Shown here: positions 37,694 to 46,582 of the stretch, one piece after another
Layout: each line of letters starts with the position of its first letter
Position numbering within the stretch: the stretch's first letter is position 1
Origin: Alkaliphilus sp. B6464
GTDB taxonomy: Bacteria; Bacillota; Clostridia; Peptostreptococcales; Natronincolaceae
Direction: 5' to 3'
Length of the DNA stretch: 64,000 nt
NCBI RefSeq assembly: GCF_018141165.1
Contig: NZ_CP058557.1
Coordinates: 868,001-932,000 of the forward strand
The notes under the pieces: generated by a model
What the model was told of the DNA's origin: nothing
The model's input: only the letters and a program-made list of their open reading frames with translations
Databases searched by the model: none
Translations under genes and position numbers: made by a program

Positions 37694-39049
37694 ATGAATT
37701 CCTCATATTTAGATCGTTATACAATTGTTCAAACATTTAAAGAAAATGATTTCCAAAAAGTTTTTATTGGTACGGATAGTACGGATAATCAGGCTGTAGT
37801 AATTAATACTATATACACAGAGGAAAATGATTCTATTTGGGATTTAGTGGGGCAAAACTATAAGGATACATTTAACCATGTTCTTCACTTTGAAAAAATG
37901 GAAGATCAGATAGTTTTAGTTACAAAAGTAGAAGAAGGATTATCATTAAATACATATTTAAATGACTTTTCTCCAACCTTCACCGAAAGGGTTAACCTAA
38001 TTTATCAATATTTAGATGGTATTAGGAAGTATGATCCTGTTCCTAATAATGTAAAATCAATATTAGTGGATGAATCACAAATCATTATAAATAAAGGAAA
38101 AATGTCATTTGATGAACTAATTATTTTTAATGAAAGTTCTTTTAAAAGCAAAAACTTTGAAGCAGTTATAAATAATATTGTGTTAGTATTAAAAAAATTA
38201 ACAAGTCTACAGGACATCAATTATGAAGAATTACCCTTATACATAAAAACTATGGGATTTTTAGATAAGCTCCAAAAAAACAATGCGATTTATAATAGCA
38301 TTGATGAAATATTTAATGATTTAGAAACTCTTAATATTGTTAGCTTGCCTATATCGAATACTCAAGAAAATATAATAACATATAATTCTACTAATCTAGT
38401 TGGAAGAAAAGTAGGTTCTATAAACGAAGATGATATTAAAAAAAATGATATACATAAAAAACGCCTCTTTACTATTGCTATAAGTACCGTTGGATTAATT
38501 GCAATAGCATCAGCAGGGGTTTTTGCTTTAAAATCTATGTTTCCAATAGACAAGGCCACAACTTCAAATGTAGTCATCTCTCCTAAGGATACAACAGATA
38601 TAAACGCAAACAATCCAGAGGAAAATAAAGAAACAGAAGATAATAATGAAGAAGTTATAGGACCTAATAAAAATATTGATTATTTAAGTGAATATATAGA
38701 AAAGGATTTCGCAGCTTCAAAATATGGTGATTACTCATTTAAATTCTCTGGTGAAAACCATACCTCGCATAAAATAACTATTAACCAAGGTCCTATCAAA
38801 GCGAATTCTCAGCTCTTAATGTGGGTAAAATTAGATGCATCTGATGAAATTAAAATAGCCATCGAAGGCTATTCTAATAGTAAATTATCATTTCAACAAT
38901 CTATATCCCACAAACCTTTATACGTAAATAGTTGGGAGCTGATACAGCTTACTTTGAATAAAGATATTGAAGACTCTATTAATATTATTTTCAATAATAT
39001 AGACAGCACAGTATGGGTAGATAAAATTTCAATCGATATGTTTAAATAA
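37694..39049 (+). CDS. Membrane protein with a pseudokinase-like N-terminus and an extracellular beta-sandwich
   Basis: 451 residues. The N-terminus (about 5-225) has the look of a degraded Hanks-type kinase: RYTIVQTF / FQKVFIGTD / AVVINTI resemble strands beta1-3, but the lysine position reads Asn38 and no HRD or DFG motif can be found. One membrane segment (about 258-280) follows, then an acidic Asn-rich linker (about 295-328) and a C-terminal beta-rich domain (about 330-451) similar to carbohydrate-binding jelly rolls. AAGGGTG precedes the ATG. I do not know a named family. It may sense wall material outside and signal through a kinase-like fold inside; that is inference. Confidence 0.72.
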   Translation: MNSSYLDRYTIVQTFKENDFQKVFIGTDSTDNQAVVINTIYTEENDSIWDLVGQNYKDTFNHVLHFEKMEDQIVLVTKVEEGLSLNTYLNDFSPTFTERVNLIYQYLDGIRKYDPVPNNVKSILVDESQIIINKGKMSFDELIIFNESSFKSKNFEAVINNIVLVLKKLTSLQDINYEELPLYIKTMGFLDKLQKNNAIYNSIDEIFNDLETLNIVSLPISNTQENIITYNSTNLVGRKVGSINEDDIKKNDIHKKRLFTIAISTVGLIAIASAGVFALKSMFPIDKATTSNVVISPKDTTDINANNPEENKETEDNNEEVIGPNKNIDYLSEYIEKDFAASKYGDYSFKFSGENHTSHKITINQGPIKANSQLLMWVKLDASDEIKIAIEGYSNSKLSFQQSISHKPLYVNSWELIQLTLNKDIEDSINIIFNNIDSTVWVDKISIDMFK

Positions 39050-39069
39050 AAAAGTACTCCGATCCTATC

Positions 39070-39096
39070 GCAGTGCCTATAGGGCGCAGGCACTGC
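39070..39096. terminator. Stem-loop between convergent genes
   Basis: Stem GCAGTGCCT / AGGCACTGC with a 9-base loop lies between the pseudokinase-like gene and spmB. No T run follows, so it is only a likely terminator or structured 3' end. Confidence 0.45.
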
Positions 39097-39138
39097 ACAA
39101 AACACTTCCAACCTCCAATTTTCTAATTAGGTTAGTAT

Positions 39139-39672
39139 TTATAGAAAAAAATAGGTACAAATAACAACAGCCGCTATCATAGAGGCTAAATGAGAAATTA
39201 ATGCGGCTCCTATCGTATGTCTACCCCTTTTAATTCCTACAGAACCAAAGTATATTCCCATAGTATAAAAGATAGTTTCCGCAGATCCCATCATAGTGGA
39301 TCCTAGTCTACCGACAAAGCTATCTGGGCCATAGGTATTTAGAACATCTTGCAAAACTGCCAAGGCTCCACTACCTGATATGGGTCTCATTATTGCTAAT
39401 GGCAATATTTCTGGGGGTATTCCAATAAATGACATTATAGGGCTTGAAAAATCTATTAAATAATCAATAGCCCCTGATTTTCTCATAAAACCTATAGCAA
39501 TAAATATGGCAACTAAATAAGGCATAATTGCTATTGAACTTTTAAACCCATCTGCTGCCCCTTCTACAAAGGTTTCGTACATACTTACTCCTTTAATCCA
39601 CCCATGTAGCAATATAATGCTCATCATTATAGGAATAGCGATTACCGATGTATAACTAAGTACTTTTATCAT
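39139..39672 (-). CDS. spmB: Spore maturation protein B
   Basis: 177 residues, a nucleoside-recognition (Gate) domain membrane protein. Signature PISGSGALAVLQDVLNTYGPDSFVGRLGSTMMGSAETIFYTMGIY. With SpmA it is needed for spore core dehydration and heat resistance in B. subtilis. It overlaps spmA by 4 bases (ATGA). Confidence 0.95.
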   Translation of the reverse strand: MIKVLSYTSVIAIPIMMSIILLHGWIKGVSMYETFVEGAADGFKSSIAIMPYLVAIFIAIGFMRKSGAIDYLIDFSSPIMSFIGIPPEILPLAIMRPISGSGALAVLQDVLNTYGPDSFVGRLGSTMMGSAETIFYTMGIYFGSVGIKRGRHTIGAALISHLASMIAAVVICTYFFL

Positions 39673-40241
39673 CTCTTTCCCTCCATTATTTTACATGCAG
39701 CAACCCCAACAACAGTTGATACGATTGTAGCTAAAATTGATGTAATAATTATTTCAGATGGATTAACAGATCCCGCATCTGCTCTTAATTTCATTATGGT
39801 AAGGGGGATTAGCTGTATAGAAGACATGTTAATTACAAGAAACATAGCCATTGCATTAGTAACAGTTTTTTTATCTGGATTTAATCTTTGAAGTTCTTCC
39901 ATAGCCTTAAGGCCTAGGGCTGTTGCAGAATTACCGGCTCCAAACATATTTGCAACCATATTCATCATCATTGCCCCAATAGCAGGATGGTTAGGTGGTA
40001 TATCTGGAAATAAAAACCTTGTTATTGGTGTCATAGATTTGGCAAAGCTATTAATAAGGCCAGACTTTTTGGCAATATTCATAAGGCCAAGCCAAAATGA
40101 CATAATTCCTGTAAGGCCAATTGCAAAGACTACGGCTTCTCCAGTATCATGAATAATTACATCATTAATTATTTCAGGTTTTCCTGTAAGAATAGCAACT
40201 GCAATTCCTATAAATATCATAACTATCCAAATAATATTCAT
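39669..40241 (-). CDS. spmA: Spore maturation protein A
   Basis: 190 residues, several membrane segments. SpmA signature MMMNMVANMFGAGNSATALGL is present. First gene of the spmAB pair; the start ATG at 40241 has AGAAGGAGATTTTTATATG. The sporulation promoter is not resolved. Confidence 0.95.
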   Translation of the reverse strand: MNIIWIVMIFIGIAVAILTGKPEIINDVIIHDTGEAVVFAIGLTGIMSFWLGLMNIAKKSGLINSFAKSMTPITRFLFPDIPPNHPAIGAMMMNMVANMFGAGNSATALGLKAMEELQRLNPDKKTVTNAMAMFLVINMSSIQLIPLTIMKLRADAGSVNPSEIIITSILATIVSTVVGVAACKIMEGKR

Positions 40242-40567
40242 ATAAAAATCTCCTTCTCACATATATAAAAAAGTTTTCTTCATTCTAATATATGAAAGGA
40301 GGCTTTTCCTATATGTGAAAATTCCTCTAATGCTTTCTCACCAACCCATGGCCCACTTGAAATTTTTCCGATGGATATGAGATAAAAAACAAACTAATAC
40401 TAAATAATAATATGTATAAACTATGGAATATTCTAAAATTCGAGTGTTTATATATGTTTTCGTCAATTTTCTTCGGTTTATGACATAGATCAGCTTGTTG
40501 CCTGTTATTATTCAACTTTGATATAATAGATTTTAATTAAAAATATTAACCAAAGGAAGGTAGAAAA
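40242..40567. other. Intergenic region between spmA and pncB
   Basis: About 325 AT-rich bases between divergent genes. I see one imperfect hairpin (ATATGAAAGG / CCTATAT around 40290-40315) and no frame with a ribosome binding site. It presumably holds the promoters of spmAB and pncB. Confidence 0.5.
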
Positions 40568-42001
40568 ATGAGAAACTTGACCTTGCTGACAGATCTTTAT
40601 CAGCTAACTATGATGAATGGTTATTTTAAAAATGGAGTTGATAAAAACACTGTCGTCTTTGATCTGTTCTTTAGAAAAAATCCTTGCCAAAATAGTTATA
40701 CTATAATAGCAGGAATAGAGCAGGTAATCGATTATATCGAGAATATTAATTTTGATGAAGAGGACTTAACATATTTAAAGAGTTTAAACTTATTTGATGA
40801 TGAGTTTATAGACTATTTAAGAAACTTTAAATTTACTGGAACTATTTATAGTGTTGAAGAAGGTTCTGTTATGTTTCCACACGAACCTATTTTAAGAGTA
40901 AAAGCTCCAGTCATTCAAGCTCAACTAATTGAGACAGCTCTATTAAATATAATAAACTTCCAATCTCTAATTGCTACTAAGGCTTCTCGTATTTGTACGG
41001 CGGCAAAGGGAGATTCTGTTTTTGAGTTTGGTTTAAGACGTGCCCAAGGACCTGATGCAGGCATATATGGTGCTAGGGCAGCTGTTATAGGTGGCTGTGT
41101 GGGAACTTCCAATGTTCTTGCAGGGAAGAAGTTTGATATACCAGTTATGGGAACCCATGCACACAGTTGGATTCAAACATTCGAAACAGAGCTTGAGGCA
41201 TTTCGTGCCTATGCTAAAGTATATCCAAATAATACACTTCTTTTGGTTGATACTTATAATGTATTAAACAGTGGTGTTCCAAATGCTATTACTGTATTTA
41301 AGGAATTAAAAGAACAGGGATACAAGCCCCAAGGTATTCGTATTGATTCTGGAGATATAGCTTATTTATCAAAGGAAGCTCGCAAAATGCTAGATGCAGC
41401 TGGATTTGAAGATACAACTATAGTGGCTTCCAGTGATTTGGACGAGGAAGTTATTAATAATTTAAAGTTGCAGGATGCTGCTGTTAATGCTTGGGGTGTA
41501 GGTACTAACCTTATAACATCTAAAGGCTGTCCAGCTTTAGGTGGAGTATACAAGTTATGTGCAGCTGAAGAAAATGGTGAGCTTGTTCCTAAAATAAAGA
41601 TTTCTGAAAATCCTGAAAAAATTACAAATCCTGGATATAAAAAGGTTGTACGTATTTATGATATAGAAAATGGCAAAGCTCAGGCAGACTTAATAATGCT
41701 TGATGACGAAGAGATTAACATTAATGAACCTTTGACTATATTCCATCCATTATATACTTGGAAAAAGAAAACCTTTAGAAATTATCGTATTAGAGAGATG
41801 CTAGTTCCTCTATACGAGGATGGAACCTTAGTTTACGAAAGAAAGAGCATGAAGGAAATATGTGAATATACTAAGACTGAACTAGACGCACTTTGGCCAG
41901 AATATAGACGTCTAAACCGTCCACAGCTTTATAAGGTAGATCTCTCTAAAAATCTTTGGGATTTAAAGAATGAAATGATGGGCCAATTTCGTGAAGAATG
42001 A
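40568..42001 (+). CDS. pncB: Nicotinate phosphoribosyltransferase
   Basis: 477 residues. It makes nicotinate mononucleotide from nicotinate and PRPP in NAD salvage. Visible: MRNLTLLTDLYQLTMMNGYF at the start, FEFGLRRAQGPDAG, GTHAHSWI with the phosphorylated-type histidine, and IRIDSGDI. Length fits the bacterial pncB2-like class. AAAGGAAGGT precedes the ATG; a strong terminator follows. Confidence 0.96.
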   Translation: MRNLTLLTDLYQLTMMNGYFKNGVDKNTVVFDLFFRKNPCQNSYTIIAGIEQVIDYIENINFDEEDLTYLKSLNLFDDEFIDYLRNFKFTGTIYSVEEGSVMFPHEPILRVKAPVIQAQLIETALLNIINFQSLIATKASRICTAAKGDSVFEFGLRRAQGPDAGIYGARAAVIGGCVGTSNVLAGKKFDIPVMGTHAHSWIQTFETELEAFRAYAKVYPNNTLLLVDTYNVLNSGVPNAITVFKELKEQGYKPQGIRIDSGDIAYLSKEARKMLDAAGFEDTTIVASSDLDEEVINNLKLQDAAVNAWGVGTNLITSKGCPALGGVYKLCAAEENGELVPKIKISENPEKITNPGYKKVVRIYDIENGKAQADLIMLDDEEININEPLTIFHPLYTWKKKTFRNYRIREMLVPLYEDGTLVYERKSMKEICEYTKTELDALWPEYRRLNRPQLYKVDLSKNLWDLKNEMMGQFREE

Positions 42002-42018
42002 ACTATTCTGAGGTATCT

Positions 42019-42054
42019 AAGATCTATATCTTAACTTAAAGATATAGATCTTTT
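42019..42054 (+). terminator. Terminator of pncB
   Basis: Stem AAGATCTATATCTT / AAGATATAGATCTT, 5-base loop, followed by TTTATTG. Confidence 0.85.
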
Positions 42055-42313
42055 ATTGTGAATACAACAAGGTTCCCGGGACCCATCAGCAATCTTTGGT
42101 TGCATTGATGAGTGGGGTTCGTATTATGGGCACCTATATAGCACTATGGAAATTTTAAAAAACATATGTATTTTATGTTGACTAATAATGGAATATTTGG
42201 TACTATTTAAAGAGGGATTGTCGAATTTTGTAATATTAGCATATGGCACTATAATTATTTAATGAGACATTACATATTCTAATCATCTTATTAATAAAGA
42301 AGGGGGATTTCAA
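42055..42313. other. Intergenic region with a possible folded RNA
   Basis: Contains GAATAC ... GTATTA enclosing ACCCATCA / TGAT-GAGT-GGG and a GCAA / TTGC hairpin (about 42060-42126), then AT-rich sequence up to the abrB ribosome binding site. No coding frame seen. It does not match a riboswitch I know. Confidence 0.35.
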
Positions 42314-42553
42314 TTGAAATCAACAGGTATTGTAAGAAAAGTGGACGAGCTTGGTCGTGTAGTTTTACCTATCGAGCTTAGACGTACATTAAACATTGCA
42401 GAAAAAGACGCTTTAGAAATTTATGTAGATGGACAAAATATTATTTTAAAAAAATATGAGCCTGCATGTATATTCTGTGGTAATGCAAAGGATGTTATAA
42501 TCCACAAGAATAAAAACATTTGCTCCGAATGTCTAACTGACCTTAAAAAATAG
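42314..42553 (+). CDS. AbrB family regulator with a C-terminal zinc-ribbon
   Basis: 79 residues, TTG start with AAGGGGGATT upstream. The AbrB swapped-hairpin domain (1-50) is clear: STGIVRKVDELGRVVLPIEL, RRTLNIAEKDALEIYVD. Residues 52-73 form a CxxC...CxxC pair (Cys52, 55, 70, 73), a short zinc-ribbon absent from B. subtilis AbrB but frequent in clostridial relatives. It is near rsmI and metG like abrB of B. subtilis. Likely a transition-state regulator. Confidence 0.9.
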   Translation: MKSTGIVRKVDELGRVVLPIELRRTLNIAEKDALEIYVDGQNIILKKYEPACIFCGNAKDVIIHKNKNICSECLTDLKK

Positions 42554-42592
42554 TCTTCATTATGTAATATACTCTTTATGTAGATTACATTT

Positions 42593-42614
42593 AAAAGAGC
42601 CCCTTGGGCTCTTT
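42593..42614 (+). terminator. Terminator of the abrB gene
   Basis: Stem AAAAGAGCCC / GGGCTCTTTA with a 2-3-base loop and T-rich follow-up, 40 bases past the stop. Confidence 0.85.
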
Positions 42615-42697
42615 ATTTTTCTTACACACTTGAAATTTTTGACAGAATTAAAAAATTAAATTCGACAGGAATCATGGAGATGGTATTAGACGACTTT

Positions 42698-43552
42698 CTA
42701 TAAATCAATAGCTTCTTTGTATACATCTCTCTTTGAAATATTTCTAAGCTTCGCAACTTCTCTTATTGCCGATTTCTTATCTGCTCCATTTTCCATTAAT
42801 AAAATAATATGTTCCTTTATGGTCATTTGTTCTAGCTTATTTTGCTCCTCTAAAGCTTCTTCCTCCAAACTAGCTCCTTCACAAAGCAGCACCATTTCTC
42901 CCTTAGGTGGATTTATATTTAAATAATCTATAAGCTCCGTTATATTGCCACGAATAAATTCCTCGTACCTTTTAGTAAGCTCCCTCCCTATTACCGCTTT
43001 ACGATTACCAAATATGTTAAGTATATCTTCTAGAGTAGATGTGATTCTATGTGGAGCTTCATAAAAAATCAATGTACGATCTTCTCTTTTAATCCTTTGT
43101 AGTCTTTCTTTTCGCTTCTTTTTATCCCTATCTAAAAATCCTTCAAAGGTAAATTTAGTTGTATCTAGTCCAGAAGCTACTAAGGCTAAAATAGAAGCTG
43201 TGGCCCCCGGTAAAACCTCAAAAGCTATTCCCTCTTCTATACATAGTTTTATCATATCTGCGCCTGGGTCTGATATTCCTGGCATTCCTGCATCGGATAC
43301 TAGGGCAATATTTTCTCCTTCTAATAGCTTATTAACTAATACTTCTCCCTTTGTCCTTTTATTATGTTCATGATAGCTAATTAAAGGCTTTTGAATTTCA
43401 AAATGATTTAAAAGTTTTAGAGTATGTCTAGTATCTTCTGCTGCAATTAAATCTACACTTTTTAATATATTTAATGCTCTTATTGTTATATCTCCTAAAT
43501 TACCTATTGGCGTAGGACAAATATAGAGGATTCCTTTATTCAAAAAACTCAT
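42698..43552 (-). CDS. rsmI: 16S rRNA (cytidine-2'-O)-methyltransferase
   Basis: 284 residues. RsmI methylates C1402 of 16S rRNA. The tetrapyrrole-methylase-like fold shows CPTPIGNLGDITIRAL, AAEDTRHTLKLL, LVSDAGMPGISDPGA and GATASILALVASGL; the C-terminal helix-turn-helix is present. It overlaps trmN6 by 17 bases (translation coupled). Confidence 0.97.
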   Translation of the reverse strand: MSFLNKGILYICPTPIGNLGDITIRALNILKSVDLIAAEDTRHTLKLLNHFEIQKPLISYHEHNKRTKGEVLVNKLLEGENIALVSDAGMPGISDPGADMIKLCIEEGIAFEVLPGATASILALVASGLDTTKFTFEGFLDRDKKKRKERLQRIKREDRTLIFYEAPHRITSTLEDILNIFGNRKAVIGRELTKRYEEFIRGNITELIDYLNINPPKGEMVLLCEGASLEEEALEEQNKLEQMTIKEHIILLMENGADKKSAIREVAKLRNISKRDVYKEAIDL

Positions 43553-44303
43553 CCCCTTCCTCTATCTGTGTTTTTCCATATGTATGAAAAATTTGAGCAG
43601 TGTATTTGCCTTCTTCATTATATACATATAAAGGATCTAATATTTTTAACTCTGGTTTAGCTGCCTTAATACATTCTAATAGGAGTAAATTCGGTTTTTT
43701 ATTATATGTAGAATGAATAAATTGTAATCTCTTTGGTTCTAACTTATATTGTCTACAGTAAACCATTATATCAACTAAACGTATAGGTCTATGAACCATA
43801 AAAAATCTTCCGTTATGCTTTAAAAGTCTAGAAGCTGTCCTAATAACATCCTCTAATGTACATTTTACTTCATGACGTGATATAGCTTTTTTATCGTCTA
43901 TGTTAATAAGTCCATCTGGATGCATATATGGTGGGTTTGATGTTATTACATCGTATCCATTAACCTCTAAATTTTTTTCTGCATCCTTTAAGTCCATATT
44001 TAATATTTTAATTCTATCCTCTAGTTCATTTAACTTGACACTTCGCTGAGCCATATTTGCTACTTCCTCTTGAATTTCCAATGCGGTAATGTGGCTAGTT
44101 TCACTTTTACCTGCTAGTAGGATAGGAATTATTCCAGTGCCTGTACCAAGATCAACCACCTTAGCATTTTTCTTTAATCCTACAAAATTAGCTAATAAAA
44201 CAGCATCTATTCCAAAGCAAAATCCTTTTGGATTTTGAATAACCTTCAAATTATTTATTTGTAAATCATCTACTCTTTCATATTCATATACTAGATTTTC
44301 CAT
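43536..44303 (-). CDS. tRNA1(Val) (adenine37-N6)-methyltransferase
   Basis: 255 residues. SAM domain VVDLGTGTGIIPILLAG and catalytic NPPY motif (SNPPYMHPDG) of the TrmN6/YabB class. It modifies adenine 37 of tRNA-Val in E. coli; a tRNA substrate for this one is inferred. yabB-rsmI(yabC)-abrB-metS is the B. subtilis order. Confidence 0.92.
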   Translation of the reverse strand: MENLVYEYERVDDLQINNLKVIQNPKGFCFGIDAVLLANFVGLKKNAKVVDLGTGTGIIPILLAGKSETSHITALEIQEEVANMAQRSVKLNELEDRIKILNMDLKDAEKNLEVNGYDVITSNPPYMHPDGLINIDDKKAISRHEVKCTLEDVIRTASRLLKHNGRFFMVHRPIRLVDIMVYCRQYKLEPKRLQFIHSTYNKKPNLLLLECIKAAKPELKILDPLYVYNEEGKYTAQIFHTYGKTQIEEGDEFFE

Positions 44304-44431
44304 TTTGACTCCCCTTGTCTTTTAGTGATCCTATATCTAATAACTCTAAAACTCTATCCCATCTATTATATCACTTTTATTTATTGTCTATTATATAATT
44401 CTTTCTTTTACTAGTTTAATGCTCTAAACAC

Positions 44432-44465
44432 AAAACAGGTAAAGCGCTTATGCTCTACCTGTTTT
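44432..44465 (-). terminator. Terminator of the secreted-protein gene
   Basis: Stem AAAACAGGTA / TACCTGTTTT with a 14-base loop just past the stop at 44471. Confidence 0.7.
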
Positions 44466-44470
44466 AAATA

Positions 44471-45259
44471 CTATTTCATTTTAATATCTATAACCTTGTT
44501 ATCCTGTATATAAATAACAGCTTCTTTACCTACTTTAACTTCAGCCATGTTCACATCTTCTTCAACATAAAACACCTTAATATCATTATCTATTTGAATT
44601 ACAATTAAAGGTTTTCTACCATCATCCTTGGCAATAATTTTTCCTTCTAGCTTTCTTGTTTCCTCATCTTTACTTCCTTCAATTAATTTTACCTTATCTC
44701 CTTCTATAGTAAGCTTTAACTCCATCCCTTGAATTAGGTCGTCAATCTTTCCTTTTTCTCCATTAATGCGGACAATAACATCAGACCTTAGTTGATAATT
44801 AAGGAGTTTGTTATCTTTATAAATATATACTTGATTTTGATCTTTGCTAATTAGTAAGAGCTTTCCTTCTACAGTATATGTAGTTTCTTTTTCTCTTGTA
44901 GCCTTAAGTTCTGTAATAGTATTATCTTTGTCTAGTTTAATAAAAACTTCATCGTTTTTCCTAATATCTTCAAACTTTGCAGATTTGTTATTTAACTCTA
45001 TCTTAGCTTTATTAGACACAAATAGGCTAAGAATCGCCGTTCCATCTTCAATAACTATTCTTCTTTCTTTCGTATCTATATCTTTTATAGTTGTTTGATA
45101 TTCCTTCGTATCTTTTTCTTGCTGAATAAATCGTTTCTGTATTCCAGGGGGTAACCCTCCCTTTTTGGCTAAGCCTGGCGGTGTATATGCACTTACCGAA
45201 GAAAATCCTAACCCAAACACTAAGCACATAGTAATTAAACTGGTTAAACGTTTTTTCAT
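44471..45259 (-). CDS. Secreted beta-rich protein of unknown function
   Basis: 262 residues with a clear signal peptide (about 1-24, ending SVSAY). The mature start has a Pro/Gly/Lys-rich pattern (PPGLAKKGGLPPGIQKRF), then repeated short beta-strand segments (about 60-262) with a YTVEGKLLLI-type repeat unit. Such a repeat pattern resembles OB-like DUF5666 proteins but I cannot name the family. It is the next gene downstream of rsgI on the same strand, separated by the rsgI terminator, so it may belong to the envelope-stress group, as inference. Confidence 0.7.
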   Translation of the reverse strand: MKKRLTSLITMCLVFGLGFSSVSAYTPPGLAKKGGLPPGIQKRFIQQEKDTKEYQTTIKDIDTKERRIVIEDGTAILSLFVSNKAKIELNNKSAKFEDIRKNDEVFIKLDKDNTITELKATREKETTYTVEGKLLLISKDQNQVYIYKDNKLLNYQLRSDVIVRINGEKGKIDDLIQGMELKLTIEGDKVKLIEGSKDEETRKLEGKIIAKDDGRKPLIVIQIDNDIKVFYVEEDVNMAEVKVGKEAVIYIQDNKVIDIKMK

Positions 45260-45363
45260 TTTATCATACCTCCTGTTAGTTTATGTTATATCATTACGAC
45301 CATTTAAAATTTTTAGGTGCCTCAATATGGAGAATTAAGAAATATTTTATTTTATTTCCAAAA

Positions 45364-45389
45364 AAAGAAACCCTTATTAAGGTTTCTTT
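45364..45389 (-). terminator. Terminator overlapping the rsgI stop
   Basis: Stem AAAGAAACC / GGTTTCTTT followed by TTTTTTT on the minus strand. Confidence 0.8.
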
Positions 45390-46582
45390 GGCTTATTATT
45401 CTTATCTTTATTATCTTTATCTTTATTATCTTTATATTTATTATCTTTATTTCCATTAGCAGGGTTATTATTTTTTATCCACTTACCATCTTTTTTTTCT
45501 TTGTTGCATTCTTTATTATCGTCATCTTTTCTATCATCATCTTCGTCTTCATCCTCATCTTCGCTATTTTCTTTATTATCATTAGGATAATCCTTTTCTT
45601 TATTGTTCCTTGGATGTTCTTTAAATACTGGATGCTCTTTCTGATTTTGTTCATTAACATTGTTATTCTTCTGAGCATTTGGGGTATTCTCTACCTTTTC
45701 TTTCTTCTCCTTTGCTTTGTTATTCTTATCTTCTTTTTTCTCTTTTTGATCTTTATTATTTTCTTTACTCTCTTTCACGGAGTTTTCTTTTTTATCTATT
45801 TTAGGCTCATCAACTTTGGAAGCTTTAATTTTAGAAACTTCTTCTATAAGTTCCTTTACCGTTTTATTTTTTAGCTCCTTTATTTTATTCCCGTTCAAAT
45901 CTTTATTTTGAATATTTTTATAAACCTCCATCTTTCCTACTGAAATATGTTCTTCTTTCGATCTTTTTAGTGTTTCTTTATTGGATTCCATTGTAACAAC
46001 TTCAATATGCTGTCCACGCTCAGTAGATGTGTTTTCTATCTTTTCCTTTCCCTCTATCAACAATTGTGTTAGGTCTTTAGTATCCCCTTTATAGGCGTTT
46101 AATCCTACTGCTGTTACTAGTATGTAATTAGGCTCAGCTTCTTTAAGATATCCTTTATACTCTGCCATTTCCACCAGCTCTTGTAATGCATCCACCAATG
46201 GTTGCCTTTCTAGATTACTAAGAGGAAGTCCTAGAGCATCTTCATTAAGTGCTGACACCTTTATTACTTGGTGGTTTCTATTAATTTTTATTTCAATACT
46301 TGGATTTATATCGACAGATAGTAAAGCGACTGCTCTGTAGTTTGTATTCCAAAAACCTACACTGTATATAGAAGTAATGACTAACAAAAATATTGCGGCT
46401 GCAACCGTTGAAATGTTTTTGACAGTTAGGTTTCGTCTTCTAATAATATCTTCAGTTTCAAAATATACTTCCATACCTTCTTCTAAGCCTTCACTTTTCT
46501 TAATTCTTTCGAAGGTACAATCTTCTGTAATTACAACTATACCATCATGGCAAACTTCTATTATGCTACCACGGTGAATCAT
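45377..46582 (-). CDS. rsgI: Anti-sigma-I factor RsgI
   Basis: 401 residues. Cytoplasmic RsgI-N domain (1-56, MIHRGSIIEVCHDGIVVITED), membrane segment (about 57-79), periplasmic-type conserved region (about 80-200; ALLSVDINPSIEIKINR), then a very long Lys/Asn/Asp/Glu-rich tail (about 250-401) of low complexity. There is no carbohydrate-binding module, unlike clostridial cellulolytic RsgIs. RsgI holds sigma-I; it overlaps sigI by 4 bases. The tail contains short TTATCTTTA-type direct repeats at DNA level. Confidence 0.92.
   Translation of the reverse strand: MIHRGSIIEVCHDGIVVITEDCTFERIKKSEGLEEGMEVYFETEDIIRRRNLTVKNISTVAAAIFLLVITSIYSVGFWNTNYRAVALLSVDINPSIEIKINRNHQVIKVSALNEDALGLPLSNLERQPLVDALQELVEMAEYKGYLKEAEPNYILVTAVGLNAYKGDTKDLTQLLIEGKEKIENTSTERGQHIEVVTMESNKETLKRSKEEHISVGKMEVYKNIQNKDLNGNKIKELKNKTVKELIEEVSKIKASKVDEPKIDKKENSVKESKENNKDQKEKKEDKNNKAKEKKEKVENTPNAQKNNNVNEQNQKEHPVFKEHPRNNKEKDYPNDNKENSEDEDEDEDDDRKDDDNKECNKEKKDGKWIKNNNPANGNKDNKYKDNKDKDNKDKNNKPKKP

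Noticed and set aside
40327-40515. 62-codon minus-strand frame beginning MNNNRQQADLCHKPKK
   Set aside because: No ribosome binding site, low-complexity AT-rich content and it lies in the pncB/spmA promoter region.
45397-45450. Regular short repeats that could suggest a CRISPR-like array
   Set aside because: They are 9-base low-complexity repeats inside rsgI coding sequence without unique spacers. I see no CRISPR array, insertion sequence, rRNA or tRNA gene in the window.
45317-45874. Very hydrophobic plus-strand frame of 185 codons
   Set aside because: It is the complement of the Lys/Asn/Asp-rich rsgI tail; the Ile/Phe bias is a shadow.
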